NCBI GenBank assembly: GCA_030602245.1
Contig: JAUWAC010000003.1
Coordinates: 1-64,000, forward strand
Source: Marinobacterium sp.
GTDB taxonomy: Bacteria > Pseudomonadota > Gammaproteobacteria > Pseudomonadales > Balneatricaceae
Reading direction: 5' to 3'
DNA length: 64,000 nt
Of the stretch, positions 29,227-36,483 are shown in pieces. The first letter of the stretch is position 1; each line of letters begins with the position of its first letter. The position numbers and the translations under genes are program-made. The notes beneath the pieces are model-generated. The model did no database searches, was not told the origin of the DNA, and saw only the letters and a list, made by a program, of their open reading frames with translations.

Positions 29227-29317
29227 CGACATCGAGCGCCTCGAGGCTGCCTGGCTCGCCTGCGCGATCAAAGTGGATTCGATAGTGGAGTGCCAACAGC
29301 GTGAAAAAACTGACTGA
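29051..29317 (+). CDS. Rz1-like outer-membrane spanin lipoprotein (LysC-like)
   Basis: The 88-aa protein has a GTG start inside the Rz gene in another frame. The signal peptide ends in the lipobox LAGC (LIITCLLSLAGCASG), so the mature protein is a lipoprotein, and a proline/serine-rich segment follows. The nested arrangement is typical of Rz/Rz1 and P2 lysB/lysC. Its end overlaps the start of tail gene R. Confidence 0.85.
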   Translation: MKTRNTATGLIITCLLSLAGCASGPPSLAPVNISSGSCPSLSPCSLPATAPVLNGDLTDDIERLEAAWLACAIKVDSIVECQQREKTD

Positions 29318-29768
29318 CCTGCGCACCTGGCTGCTGGCCAGCGTTCGTGAGCTCCAGAAAAACCCCGAGAAGCTGCAGCTGTTTGTCGATCGGGGCAACC
29401 TCAACGCGCGCCTGACCAACTACGACAACAACCTCAGCTACGAGTACCAGTTCGATCTGAACCTGATCGTCACCGACTACTCCGTCGACCCGGACAACCT
29501 GATGGTGCCGCTGCTCGCCTGGGTCAAGGCCAACCAGACCGATCTCGCTGCCGACGCCATCCAGTTCGAGGCCGACATCATCGATCACAAGCGCATCGAC
29601 CTCAGTATCACCCTGCCGCTAACCGAGCGCGTAATCGTCACCCAGGGCGAGGATGGCAACTACACCACCGAGCACCTGTCCGAGCCGGTGCCCGAATGGA
29701 ACCTGCCCGATCCGGTGCTGTTCCTGGAGCTCTGGCACCATGACGAGAAGCTGACGCCTGATGAGTGA
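29301..29768 (+). CDS. R: Tail completion protein (P2 gpR-like)
   Basis: The 155-aa protein, GTG start, resembles gpR. Its N-terminus is MKKLTDLRTWLLASVRELQK, a YEYQFDLNLIVTDY strand follows, and it ends with PDPVLFLELWHHDE. It caps the tail with gpS before head joining. The stop overlaps gpS. Confidence 0.9.
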   Translation: MKKLTDLRTWLLASVRELQKNPEKLQLFVDRGNLNARLTNYDNNLSYEYQFDLNLIVTDYSVDPDNLMVPLLAWVKANQTDLAADAIQFEADIIDHKRIDLSITLPLTERVIVTQGEDGNYTTEHLSEPVPEWNLPDPVLFLELWHHDEKLTPDE

Positions 29769-30204
29769 CCTCAACCGCCTGGAAACCTGGGCAACCCCGT
29801 TGCTGGAGAAGCTGGAGCCGGCCGAGCGCAAGCGCCTGGCCCGTACCCTCGCCACCGAGTTGCGCCGCTCGCAGCGGCAGCGCATCGCCGACCAGAAAAA
29901 CCCGGACGGCTCTCCGTACGCACCGCGCCGTGCGCAGAAGAAAGCCGGCCGCATCCGCCGCCGGGCCATGTTCACCAAGCTGCGCACTACCCGGTTCCTC
30001 AAGCAGAAATACAACGCCAACAGCGTCAGTGTCGGCTTCTTCGGCGACATCGCCGCCATCGCCCGCGTCCACCAGTACGGTCTGCGCGACGAAGTCCACC
30101 GCGGTGGGCCAGAAGTGCAGTACGAACAGCGCGAGCTGCTGGGCTTTACCGAGCGCGACACCGACCTGATCGAGCAGCTGCTGATCGACCACCTCACCCG
30201 CTAG
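29761..30204 (+). CDS. S: Tail completion/virion morphogenesis protein (P2 gpS-like)
   Basis: The 147-aa protein of the phage virion morphogenesis family has LARTLATELRRSQRQRIADQ, then the basic NPDGSPYAPRR region, and ends in ERDTDLIEQLLIDHL. It is the partner of gpR, in the same order as P2. It is the last gene before the dyad that precedes gene V. Confidence 0.92.
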   Translation: MSDLNRLETWATPLLEKLEPAERKRLARTLATELRRSQRQRIADQKNPDGSPYAPRRAQKKAGRIRRRAMFTKLRTTRFLKQKYNANSVSVGFFGDIAAIARVHQYGLRDEVHRGGPEVQYEQRELLGFTERDTDLIEQLLIDHLTR

Positions 30205-30207
30205 CCA

Positions 30208-30226
30208 TGTAACCCGCCCGCCTACA
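30208..30226. promoter_or_regulatory. Ogr-type dyad upstream of gene V (PV-like late promoter)
   Basis: TGTA-N11-TACA is followed by CACCCACCCGCTC, a block repeated downstream of the dyad at 37813. Position upstream of V matches the P2 PV late promoter, which is activated by Ogr; an Ogr-like gene is present at 46317. Confidence 0.7.
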
Positions 30227-30273
30227 CACCCACCCGCTCTACTCCCGCGCGCGGGGTGTGCAGTATCGTGCCT

Positions 30274-30699
30274 ATGAATACCGCAGACCTGAACCGCCGC
30301 ATCGAATCGCTGATCCGCCTGGGCACCATCGCCCAGGTGGACCACGGCGCGCGCAAGCTGCGCGTGCAGACCGGGGGCCTGCTGACAGGCTGGCTCCCGT
30401 GGCCTGCCGAGGTTGGCCGCAATTACCGCCGCTGGCGACCGCTGCGCACCGGTACTCAGGTCGTGCTGGCCTGCCCGTCTGGTGACCCGGCGCAGGCGGT
30501 GGTGATCGGCGTGCTCTATACCGTCGCGCTGGATGCGCCCAGCACCGATCCGGACGTGGACCTGATCCTGTTCGATGACGGCAGCCGCATTGAGCACAAC
30601 GCCAGCAGCGGCCGGCTCACCATACACGCCGCCGGTGATCTGCACCTGACAGCAGCCGGCAGCATCGTCATCAACGGCACCAGGGTGGATATCAACTGA
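30274..30699 (+). CDS. V: Baseplate spike protein (P2 gpV-like)
   Basis: The 141-aa protein starts MNTADLNRRIESLIRLGTI, the standard gpV start. The open frame begins 18 nt earlier, but that would place the start very close to the promoter. The N-terminal OB-like fold (GTIAQVDHGARKLRVQ) is followed by a beta-helical spike part (ASSGRLTIHAAGDLHLTAAG). It forms the trimeric membrane-piercing spike, probably capped by the PAAR protein encoded next. Confidence 0.9.
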   Translation: MNTADLNRRIESLIRLGTIAQVDHGARKLRVQTGGLLTGWLPWPAEVGRNYRRWRPLRTGTQVVLACPSGDPAQAVVIGVLYTVALDAPSTDPDVDLILFDDGSRIEHNASSGRLTIHAAGDLHLTAAGSIVINGTRVDIN

Positions 30700-30989
30700 T
30701 GGCAGCAGTAACCCGACTCGGCGACAACTGCACTGGCCATGGCTGCTTTCCGGCGCGCCCCAGCACCGGCGGCAGCCCGGATGTATTCGTCAACGGTATC
30801 GCAGCGCACAGGGTGGGCGACAGCTGGGCGGCGCATGGCTGCGCCACCTGCCCGCCCCATGGCGGCAGTCTGGCGGCCGGGAGTGCATCCGTGTACGTCA
30901 ACGGCTTGCCGCTTGGCCGCATCGGCGACCCGGTCAGCTGCGGTAGCAGCGTAGCCGCGGGCAGCCACAACGTATTCGCGGGGGGATAA
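30699..30989 (+). CDS. PAAR-domain spike tip protein
   Basis: The 96-aa protein has the PAAR pattern: two repeats of a D/VFVNGIAAHRVGDSW-like hairpin and several Cys/His residues (GHGCFPARPSTGG, HGCATCPPHGG) that could bind one metal ion at the tip. PAAR proteins sharpen gpV/VgrG spikes. P2 itself lacks a separate PAAR gene, but many related prophages have one. The start overlaps the V stop. Confidence 0.92.
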   Translation: MAAVTRLGDNCTGHGCFPARPSTGGSPDVFVNGIAAHRVGDSWAAHGCATCPPHGGSLAAGSASVYVNGLPLGRIGDPVSCGSSVAAGSHNVFAGG

Positions 30990-31337
30990 ATGACAGCCAT
31001 CGGCCTCAACAAAACCACCGGCACCGGCATCGACGCCCTGGAAGATCACGTGCGCCAGAGCATCGGCGACATCCTCACTACCCCGGTCGGCACCCGCGTC
31101 ATGCGCCGAGACTACGGCAGCGTGATCCCGGACCTGATCGACCAGCCGCTCAACCGCGCCACTGTGCTGCGCCTCTATGCCGCCACCGCGGCGGCGGTGA
31201 TGAGGTGGGAGCCGCGGCTGAGAATCAGCAGCATCCGCCTGAGCTACGACGATCCGGCCGGCGCCACGGTTGAAGTGGTCGGGCGGCTCAACAACTCAGA
31301 CCTGACCACGACTGCGCGTATCGGAGGTGGCCTGTGA
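30990..31337 (+). CDS. W: Baseplate protein (P2 gpW, gp25-like)
   Basis: The 115-aa protein of the T4 gp25 family has LEDHVRQSIGDILTTPVGTRVMRRDYGS near the start, including the conserved EPR-like arginine environment. It forms the baseplate wedge with gpJ and gpI. It overlaps gene J by 4 nt. Confidence 0.93.
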   Translation: MTAIGLNKTTGTGIDALEDHVRQSIGDILTTPVGTRVMRRDYGSVIPDLIDQPLNRATVLRLYAATAAAVMRWEPRLRISSIRLSYDDPAGATVEVVGRLNNSDLTTTARIGGGL

Positions 31338-32194
31338 GCGGAGGCTTTACCGCAATCGATCTCGCCCAGCTGCCGATCCCGGATGTTATCGAGGTGATTG
31401 ACTTCGAGACCATTCTGGCCGAAATGAAGGCCGACCTGATCAGCCGCGATGCCAGTCTCGCTGACACCCTCGCGCTGGAATCCGAGCCGGTCGTGAAGCT
31501 GCTGGAAGTCTGCGCGTTCCGCGAGACCGTGCTGCGCCAACGCGTGAACGAAGCCGCTAAGGCCAACATGCTCGCTTATGCGACCGGGGCTGATCTGGAC
31601 AATCTCGCCGCGCTGCTGGGCGTGACCCGACTCCCGGGCGAAAGCGACGATCGGCTCAGGGCGCGCACCCAGCTCTCGCTCGAGGGGTTTTCTACCGCAG
31701 GTCCGCGGCGCGCCTATCGATACCATGCGCTGTCCGCCTCAAAACAGGTCAAGGATGCCGCCGCCGACAGCCCGGAGCCGGGCCTGGTGCAGGTGACGAT
31801 TCTGGCCGCCAACGGCGACGGCACCCCGGATGCGGCGCTGATCGCCAGCGTAGAGGCCGCACTCAGCGACGACGAGGTGCGCCCGCTGTGCGACCAAGTC
31901 ACCGTGGCGGCCGCGCAAATCGTCGCCTACAGCATCGATGCCCGTCTGATCATAGGCCGCGGGCCTGACGCAGAGGTCGTCCGCCAGGCGGCCGACGCTG
32001 CTGTGGCTGAGTACGCGGCTGAGCACCATCGGCTGGGGGCAGAGGTCACCCTGTCCGGACTGTACGCCGCTCTGCATCAGCCCGGCGTACGGAGGGTCGA
32101 TCTGTACAGCCCTGCCACCAACATTATTTGCACCGGCCAGCAAGCGCCCTGGTGCAGCGCCATCACGATCACCACCGAGGTGAGCGATGAGTAG
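31334..32194 (+). CDS. J: Baseplate assembly protein (P2 gpJ-like)
   Basis: The 286-aa protein, GTG start, contains DVIEVIDFETILAEMKADL, then AYATGADLDNLAALLGVTRL and GESDDRLRARTQLSLEGFS, all characteristic of gpJ/gp6-type wedge proteins. It overlaps W and I by a few bases, as in P2. Confidence 0.93.
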   Translation: MSGGFTAIDLAQLPIPDVIEVIDFETILAEMKADLISRDASLADTLALESEPVVKLLEVCAFRETVLRQRVNEAAKANMLAYATGADLDNLAALLGVTRLPGESDDRLRARTQLSLEGFSTAGPRRAYRYHALSASKQVKDAAADSPEPGLVQVTILAANGDGTPDAALIASVEAALSDDEVRPLCDQVTVAAAQIVAYSIDARLIIGRGPDAEVVRQAADAAVAEYAAEHHRLGAEVTLSGLYAALHQPGVRRVDLYSPATNIICTGQQAPWCSAITITTEVSDE

Positions 32195-33203
32195 CCTACT
32201 GCCGCCAAACGCATCACCGACCGAGCGCGCCATTGAGGCGACTGTGGGGCGGTGCTCCGATCTGCCGATCATGGCCCGCTACCTATGGGACCCAGCCCGC
32301 TGCCCGGAGCACCTGCTACCCTGGCTCGCCTGGGCGCTCTCGGTGGATGATTGGGACAGCCAGTGGTCCGCAGCACAACAGCGCGAGGCGATCGCCAGCA
32401 GCGTCGAACTGCACCGCAAAAAGGGCACGCCCTGGGCGGTCAAGCGGGCGCTTCAGATCGCCGGCTTCGGCGGCCAGCACCGTATCACTGAAGGGCGAAT
32501 CGCCCGCCGCTACGACGGCGCGATCTTCTGTGACGGCTCCGAAGTTTATGGCGGCCATTCCTGGGCGGAGTACGCGCTCGATGCGGATCTGGGCGAGACC
32601 GCCGGGCTGGATGCCGGCACGGCGGCGCGCGTGGCGGAGATCGTGCGCGAATGGGCGCCGGTCTCGCGTCATCTCACACGGCTCGGTTGGCGTGCGGATA
32701 TCAGTGACAGCGCGCCCAGCCGTGACCAGACGCAGGCTACAGCAACACTCACAGCCAGCGATCAGCGCCCCTGGCGGCGCACCTACGACGGCAGCTTGCG
32801 TTACGACCAGGGCGCGCTGCTCGCCTGCGACGGCGCCACCCTGGCCGATGGATATCGCCGCTATCAGGGCTGGGGTGTGGATGAGACGCACTGGCGCGCC
32901 GGTCAACCCGAGTCCGATACCACCCTGGCGCTCGATTGGTCTGGCGCCGACCGCCAGCAGGCCCTGCCGCGCTATGACGGCGCGACTCAGGCCGACGGTA
33001 GCAGCGACTACGGCGATGCCGCGCCGGTGGCGCAGGATGCGGTGATGCCGATCACCGCCGTGCGCCATATCCGTTACGACGGCCGCTACCGCTACGGCGC
33101 GGACAACATTTGCGACGGCGCGACGCTGGCCGATGGCAGCCGCCGCTACAGCGCCGGGCGCATCGCATCCGGCGACGAGATCACCTATCTGGAGGCAGCA
33201 TGA
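32187..33203 (+). CDS. I: Tail protein I (P2 gpI-like) with a repetitive C-terminal extension
   Basis: Residues 1-190 are a normal gpI baseplate protein (LPPNASPTERAIEATVGRC, LPWLAWALSVDDWDSQW, LHRKKGTPWAVKRAL). P2 gpI is about 176 aa, whereas this one has 338. The extra part (about 105-338) carries several copies of an RYDG...CDGATLADGSRRY motif. The extension is probably displayed at the baseplate rim and may connect to the fibre proteins encoded next. Confidence 0.88.
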   Translation: MSSLLPPNASPTERAIEATVGRCSDLPIMARYLWDPARCPEHLLPWLAWALSVDDWDSQWSAAQQREAIASSVELHRKKGTPWAVKRALQIAGFGGQHRITEGRIARRYDGAIFCDGSEVYGGHSWAEYALDADLGETAGLDAGTAARVAEIVREWAPVSRHLTRLGWRADISDSAPSRDQTQATATLTASDQRPWRRTYDGSLRYDQGALLACDGATLADGYRRYQGWGVDETHWRAGQPESDTTLALDWSGADRQQALPRYDGATQADGSSDYGDAAPVAQDAVMPITAVRHIRYDGRYRYGADNICDGATLADGSRRYSAGRIASGDEITYLEAA

Positions 33204-33646
33204 GTATGCACTTGTCTGATACCGCCACCTTGCGCGGCGCCTTTGTCTGCGAGCTGCGGCGGGCGGACGGCGCTCTGATCGAGCGTATCGAGGAGGCTAA
33301 CCTGATCGTCAACGGCGCGAAGGATCAGCTTGCGCGCCTGGTGGGCGGTAGCGTCGAGGGGCGCCACATCACCCATATCGGCTTTGGCGTCGGGGCATCC
33401 GCCGCCAGCCCGAGCAACATCGGCCTGACCGGCGCGTTCTGGAAACCGATCACCAGCGTGAGCTACCCGGCCACCGGGCAGGTGGCCTTCGCCTGGAGCC
33501 TTTCCACCGCCGAGGCCAACGGCATGGCGATCACTGAGTTCGGCCTGCGCTGCGCCGACGGCACCCTGTTCGCCCGCAAGGTACGCAATCCCATCCACAA
33601 GAGCGATGACCTGTCGCTTACCGGCAGCTGGACCATCATCTTTTAA
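33200..33646 (+). CDS. Tail fibre-associated protein, N-terminal collar-like
   Basis: The 148-aa protein starts at an ATG overlapping the gpI stop. The open frame runs 90 nt further upstream but in another frame of gpI. It contains LIVNGAKDQLARLVGG and ITHIGFGVGASAASPSNIGL, and is beta-rich with no transmembrane segments. Similar small proteins precede fibre genes in Mu- and P2-like phages. I infer a link between baseplate and fibre; no specific function is recognised. Confidence 0.65.
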   Translation: MSMHLSDTATLRGAFVCELRRADGALIERIEEANLIVNGAKDQLARLVGGSVEGRHITHIGFGVGASAASPSNIGLTGAFWKPITSVSYPATGQVAFAWSLSTAEANGMAITEFGLRCADGTLFARKVRNPIHKSDDLSLTGSWTIIF

Positions 33647-33655
33647 GGAGGCCCC

Positions 33656-34597
33656 ATGGCAAATGTGACTGAAAACCAGGCGTGGGAATCCGGCATCTAC
33701 CGGATTGAGACCACCGACCCCATCCTCGGTGGTGAAACCGGAACCGCCAACATCCAGGCCAAGCAACTGGCCAACCGCACCCTGTATCTTAAGGCTCGTG
33801 CCGATCAGGTGGATGCCGCCGCATCGGGCTACGGCAGCCTGCAAGCGCGCCTGGCGTCGATGCAGGATCAGGTCGAGGCGGTGGGCGTGGATATGGTCAA
33901 TCTCGACCAGAGCGCGGTGATGCAGGCGCTCTCGCTGGCCCATACCGCGCACGAGGCGATCGATGCGCTGCGCTACGGTCCCTGGCAGCAGCAGGGCGAG
34001 ATCACGATCCGTAACCGCGGTGTAGTCTCGGGCTGCACGCTGACCAAATCGACCAGCGCCACCCGCAACCTCCATATCAGCGCCGGCGTCTGCTTTGCCG
34101 GCGGGCGGACCTATCCGGTAGTCGAGGGCAACAACGCTGCCAGCGTGCCGGCCAACCTGTCCACGACCTCCGCCGTCACGGTCAGCGCCTACCTCTACCC
34201 CCACAGCGACGGCCAGACCTACCGGGTAGCGGTGACCGCTATCGGTCAGGCAGTGCCGGATAACGGCATCGAGCTCTACCGGCTGACCATCCCGGCCAAC
34301 AGCACCGACGCCACCGACCCCTATCTGGCCAGCGTGGCGATGACCGACGTGCGTCGCATCGAGCCCAACTACCCCGATCTGCTGGATGCGCCGCCGACGC
34401 TCTCGCTGGCCTTCGCGCGGCCGCTGCGCGGGTCCGACTGGCGGCTGGCGCTGGATGTGGTCTCGGCCAGCGGCGCGCCCTGCCGCCCAGACCAGATCAT
34501 CGTCAGCAATCGCGCCACCAACGGCTTTACCCTGACCCTGGCCAGCGCGGCGGATGATGTCCACATCCGCTACAGCATAGAACGCCTCAACGACTAA
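33656..34597 (+). CDS. Tail fibre protein (P2 gpH position)
   Basis: The 313-aa protein begins with MANVTENQAWESGIYRIETT and the ANIQAKQLANRTLYLKAR segment seen at the baseplate-proximal end of many phage fibres. A short helical part (50-110) and a beta-rich body follow. It lies where P2 has fibre gene H. It is shorter than gpH, and receptor binding may instead be done by the DGR target protein two genes downstream. Confidence 0.78.
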   Translation: MANVTENQAWESGIYRIETTDPILGGETGTANIQAKQLANRTLYLKARADQVDAAASGYGSLQARLASMQDQVEAVGVDMVNLDQSAVMQALSLAHTAHEAIDALRYGPWQQQGEITIRNRGVVSGCTLTKSTSATRNLHISAGVCFAGGRTYPVVEGNNAASVPANLSTTSAVTVSAYLYPHSDGQTYRVAVTAIGQAVPDNGIELYRLTIPANSTDATDPYLASVAMTDVRRIEPNYPDLLDAPPTLSLAFARPLRGSDWRLALDVVSASGAPCRPDQIIVSNRATNGFTLTLASAADDVHIRYSIERLND

Positions 34598-34608
34598 GGA
34601 GACCTGCC

Positions 34609-34938
34609 ATGCCCATGATGCACATGATCCAACCCGGCGCCCCGGTGGCACCCGTTACCCTCGCCGCCGACCGGCTGACAGTGGGTGATATCACCATCGA
34701 CTACGCCGCCGAGCAACGCGATGACGCCGCGCAGATTGTGATCCGCCACCACCAGGGTGCCTTCGCCCGCGACGGCGAGGAGGGCGCGATTGTCGCCATC
34801 GTGCGTATCCCCCCGCGCCAGTACAGCGAGCAGCCCGGCGAGGCCGACCCTATGACCGGCGATCCTGGGGTGGAGCGGGTCGCTCAACCTCTCGACGTCA
34901 ACGCCGTCAGCCTCGAACTCTGGCCCTTCATCGGATAA
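34609..34938 (+). CDS. Small conserved protein between fibre and DGR target genes
   Basis: The 109-aa acidic protein has beta-strand-rich stretches (DRLTVGDITIDYAAEQ, AIVAIVRIPPRQY) and no signal peptide or membrane segment. I do not recognise a family. Its place between the fibre gene and the DGR target suggests an adaptor or chaperone role in the tail, which is inference. Confidence 0.7.
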   Translation: MPMMHMIQPGAPVAPVTLAADRLTVGDITIDYAAEQRDDAAQIVIRHHQGAFARDGEEGAIVAIVRIPPRQYSEQPGEADPMTGDPGVERVAQPLDVNAVSLELWPFIG

Positions 34939-34950
34939 CAGGAGACCACC

Positions 34951-36060
34951 ATGCCCACCATCTTTATCAAAGACGATCTGCGCGCCGCCATCGAAGCCGC
35001 CACCGGCGGCCTGTGCACCGTGCACTACACCCAGTCCGGCCAGCCGAGCTACTTCCGCTGGATTCCGAGGTTTAACCTGGAGGATATCGACCCCGACTAC
35101 GGTTCCGGTCCCCACCCGGCCTTCGTGGTGGACGGTGTGACCCGCGACGGCATCTGGGTCGGCATGTATCCCGGCATCGTGCGCAACGGCGAGCTGCTGA
35201 GCCTGCCCGGCGTTGATCCGACCGTGTCTCAGCCGTATACCTACTTTGTCGATGCAGCCCGCGCCTGCGGCGCCGGCTTCCACGTCATGACTAACGCTGA
35301 GTGGGGGGCGGTATCGCTGCTCACCGCCAAGGCGGGCGATCAGCCGCGCGGCAATACCAACTACGGCCGCGCCCACGACGCCACCTGGGAGAGCGCGCGC
35401 CGGGTTGATAGCGGCACCCCAGGCGTTACCTCTGGCACGGGGCGCACCCTGGTCGGCGCCGGGCCGCTCAGCTGGCGCCATGACGGCAGCACCGCCGGTA
35501 TCGCTGATCTCGTGGGCAGCGTCTGGGAGTTCACCCCCGGCCTGCGACTGGTGGACGGCGAAATCCAGGTGCTGACAAACAACGATGCCGCCACGGCTGC
35601 TCTGTTTGATGATTCAGCCGCCTGGAAAGCCATCAGCGCCGCCGACGGCTCACTGGTCGCGCCGGGCACGGCGGGTACGCTCAAATACGACAGTCTCACC
35701 GCCTACAGCGACAACGGCGCCGCAAATGATCTGGGTGGCTTCCAGATCGATGATGTGGTGGATAATCGCAATGGCCCGGCGGGAGATAACGGTTATGGTT
35801 ATGACTACAACTCGATGGCATTCAGCTCGCTGGCTGCCGACACCGGTATCACCGTGCCCGCCCTCGCCAAAGCGCTGCTCCTGGCGCCCGGCGCGTTGGC
35901 GTTGAATGGTCGCATCTACATGCGCAACCACGGCCAGCGCTACCCGCTGCGCGGCGGCGCCTGGGACGACGGCGGCTATGCGGGCCTCGGTGCCCTCAGC
36001 CTCCACAACGCCGCGTCCAACGCGTACAGCAACTTCGGCGCCCGCCCCGCGAAGGTGTGA
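34951..36060 (+). CDS. DGR target protein, C-type lectin/FGE-like receptor-binding protein
   Basis: The 369-aa protein has a formylglycine-enzyme/C-type-lectin-like fold. FHVMTNAEWGAVSLLTAKAGD in the middle and DLVGSVWEFTPGLRL later are FGE-type signatures, and the end (RYPLRGGAW...GARPAKV) is the usual variable lectin module of DGR targets such as Mtd. The last 34 codons are the variable repeat (35952-36053). Diversified sites are surface residues of the ligand pocket in this fold. It follows the fibre genes and would be the phage receptor-binding tip. Confidence 0.9.
   Translation: MPTIFIKDDLRAAIEAATGGLCTVHYTQSGQPSYFRWIPRFNLEDIDPDYGSGPHPAFVVDGVTRDGIWVGMYPGIVRNGELLSLPGVDPTVSQPYTYFVDAARACGAGFHVMTNAEWGAVSLLTAKAGDQPRGNTNYGRAHDATWESARRVDSGTPGVTSGTGRTLVGAGPLSWRHDGSTAGIADLVGSVWEFTPGLRLVDGEIQVLTNNDAATAALFDDSAAWKAISAADGSLVAPGTAGTLKYDSLTAYSDNGAANDLGGFQIDDVVDNRNGPAGDNGYGYDYNSMAFSSLAADTGITVPALAKALLLAPGALALNGRIYMRNHGQRYPLRGGAWDDGGYAGLGALSLHNAASNAYSNFGARPAKV
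35952..36053 (+). repeat. DGR variable repeat (VR)
   Basis: The 102-bp segment is colinear with the template repeat at 36509-36610 (offset 557). Only seven positions differ: 35965, 35968, 35977, 35999, 36004, 36025 and 36034. At each the template has A, and VR has G (3), T (3) or C (1). All seven change the amino acid (N to D, D, Y, S, H, Y and I to F). The 3' end (GGCGCCCGCCCCGCGAA) is GC-rich, like an IMH site. Confidence 0.95.
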
Positions 36061-36066
36061 TGGGTC

Positions 36067-36483
36067 ATGGTTGCTATGCGTCATGACACTAAGCGCGCGG
36101 CCGAGCCGCGCGCGCTTTCGCGGCGCGAACAGGCGGCGCGCTATGCGCCCTACCATGCGCTGATCGAGCGGATCGAGGAGCTCGATGCCTACAGCCATCA
36201 GGTGATGCACCAGTGGCCGAAGATCGAACGCCATGTGCTCGCCGCCGAAGTGCGTGCGGCGCTGTTGCGACTGCGCCGTATCTGCGCCGTCGCATGGAAG
36301 CGGCGGCAAAAATCGGCGGCGCTCTTTGATCTTGACGTTGAGGTCGAGGTGCTGCGGCACCTGGTGCGCAAGGCCTACCGGCTGCGCTACATCAACGCCA
36401 ACCGGCTTGAGGTGTGGGCGCGCCACATCGACGAGATCGGCCGCATGGTTGGCGCATGGATCAAACACGAGGAGCGCATGTAA
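36067..36483 (+). CDS. avd: DGR accessory variability determinant (Avd-like)
   Basis: The 138-aa basic protein is predicted all-helical: YAPYHALIERIEELDAYSHQVM, VLAAEVRAALLRLRRICAVAW and EVLRHLVRKAYRLRYIN form amphipathic helices, consistent with the four-helix bundle of Avd/bAvd. Avd forms a pentamer that binds the reverse transcriptase and TR RNA. It lies between VR and TR as in the Bordetella phage BPP-1 element. The stop (TAA) overlaps the ATG of the reverse transcriptase frame. Confidence 0.85.
   Translation: MVAMRHDTKRAAEPRALSRREQAARYAPYHALIERIEELDAYSHQVMHQWPKIERHVLAAEVRAALLRLRRICAVAWKRRQKSAALFDLDVEVEVLRHLVRKAYRLRYINANRLEVWARHIDEIGRMVGAWIKHEERM
36093..36113. other. GC hairpin downstream of VR
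   Basis: GCGCGCGGC and GCCGCGCGC form a 9-bp perfect stem with a CGA loop, 40 bp past the VR end, inside the avd coding sequence. BPP-1 needs a DNA hairpin just downstream of its IMH for efficient homing. The larger distance here makes the parallel tentative. Confidence 0.4.

Noticed and set aside
33185..34651. 488-codon minus-strand frame across the tail-fibre genes
   Set aside because: It is an antisense shadow of fibre genes in GC-rich sequence, without ribosome-binding site or domain.
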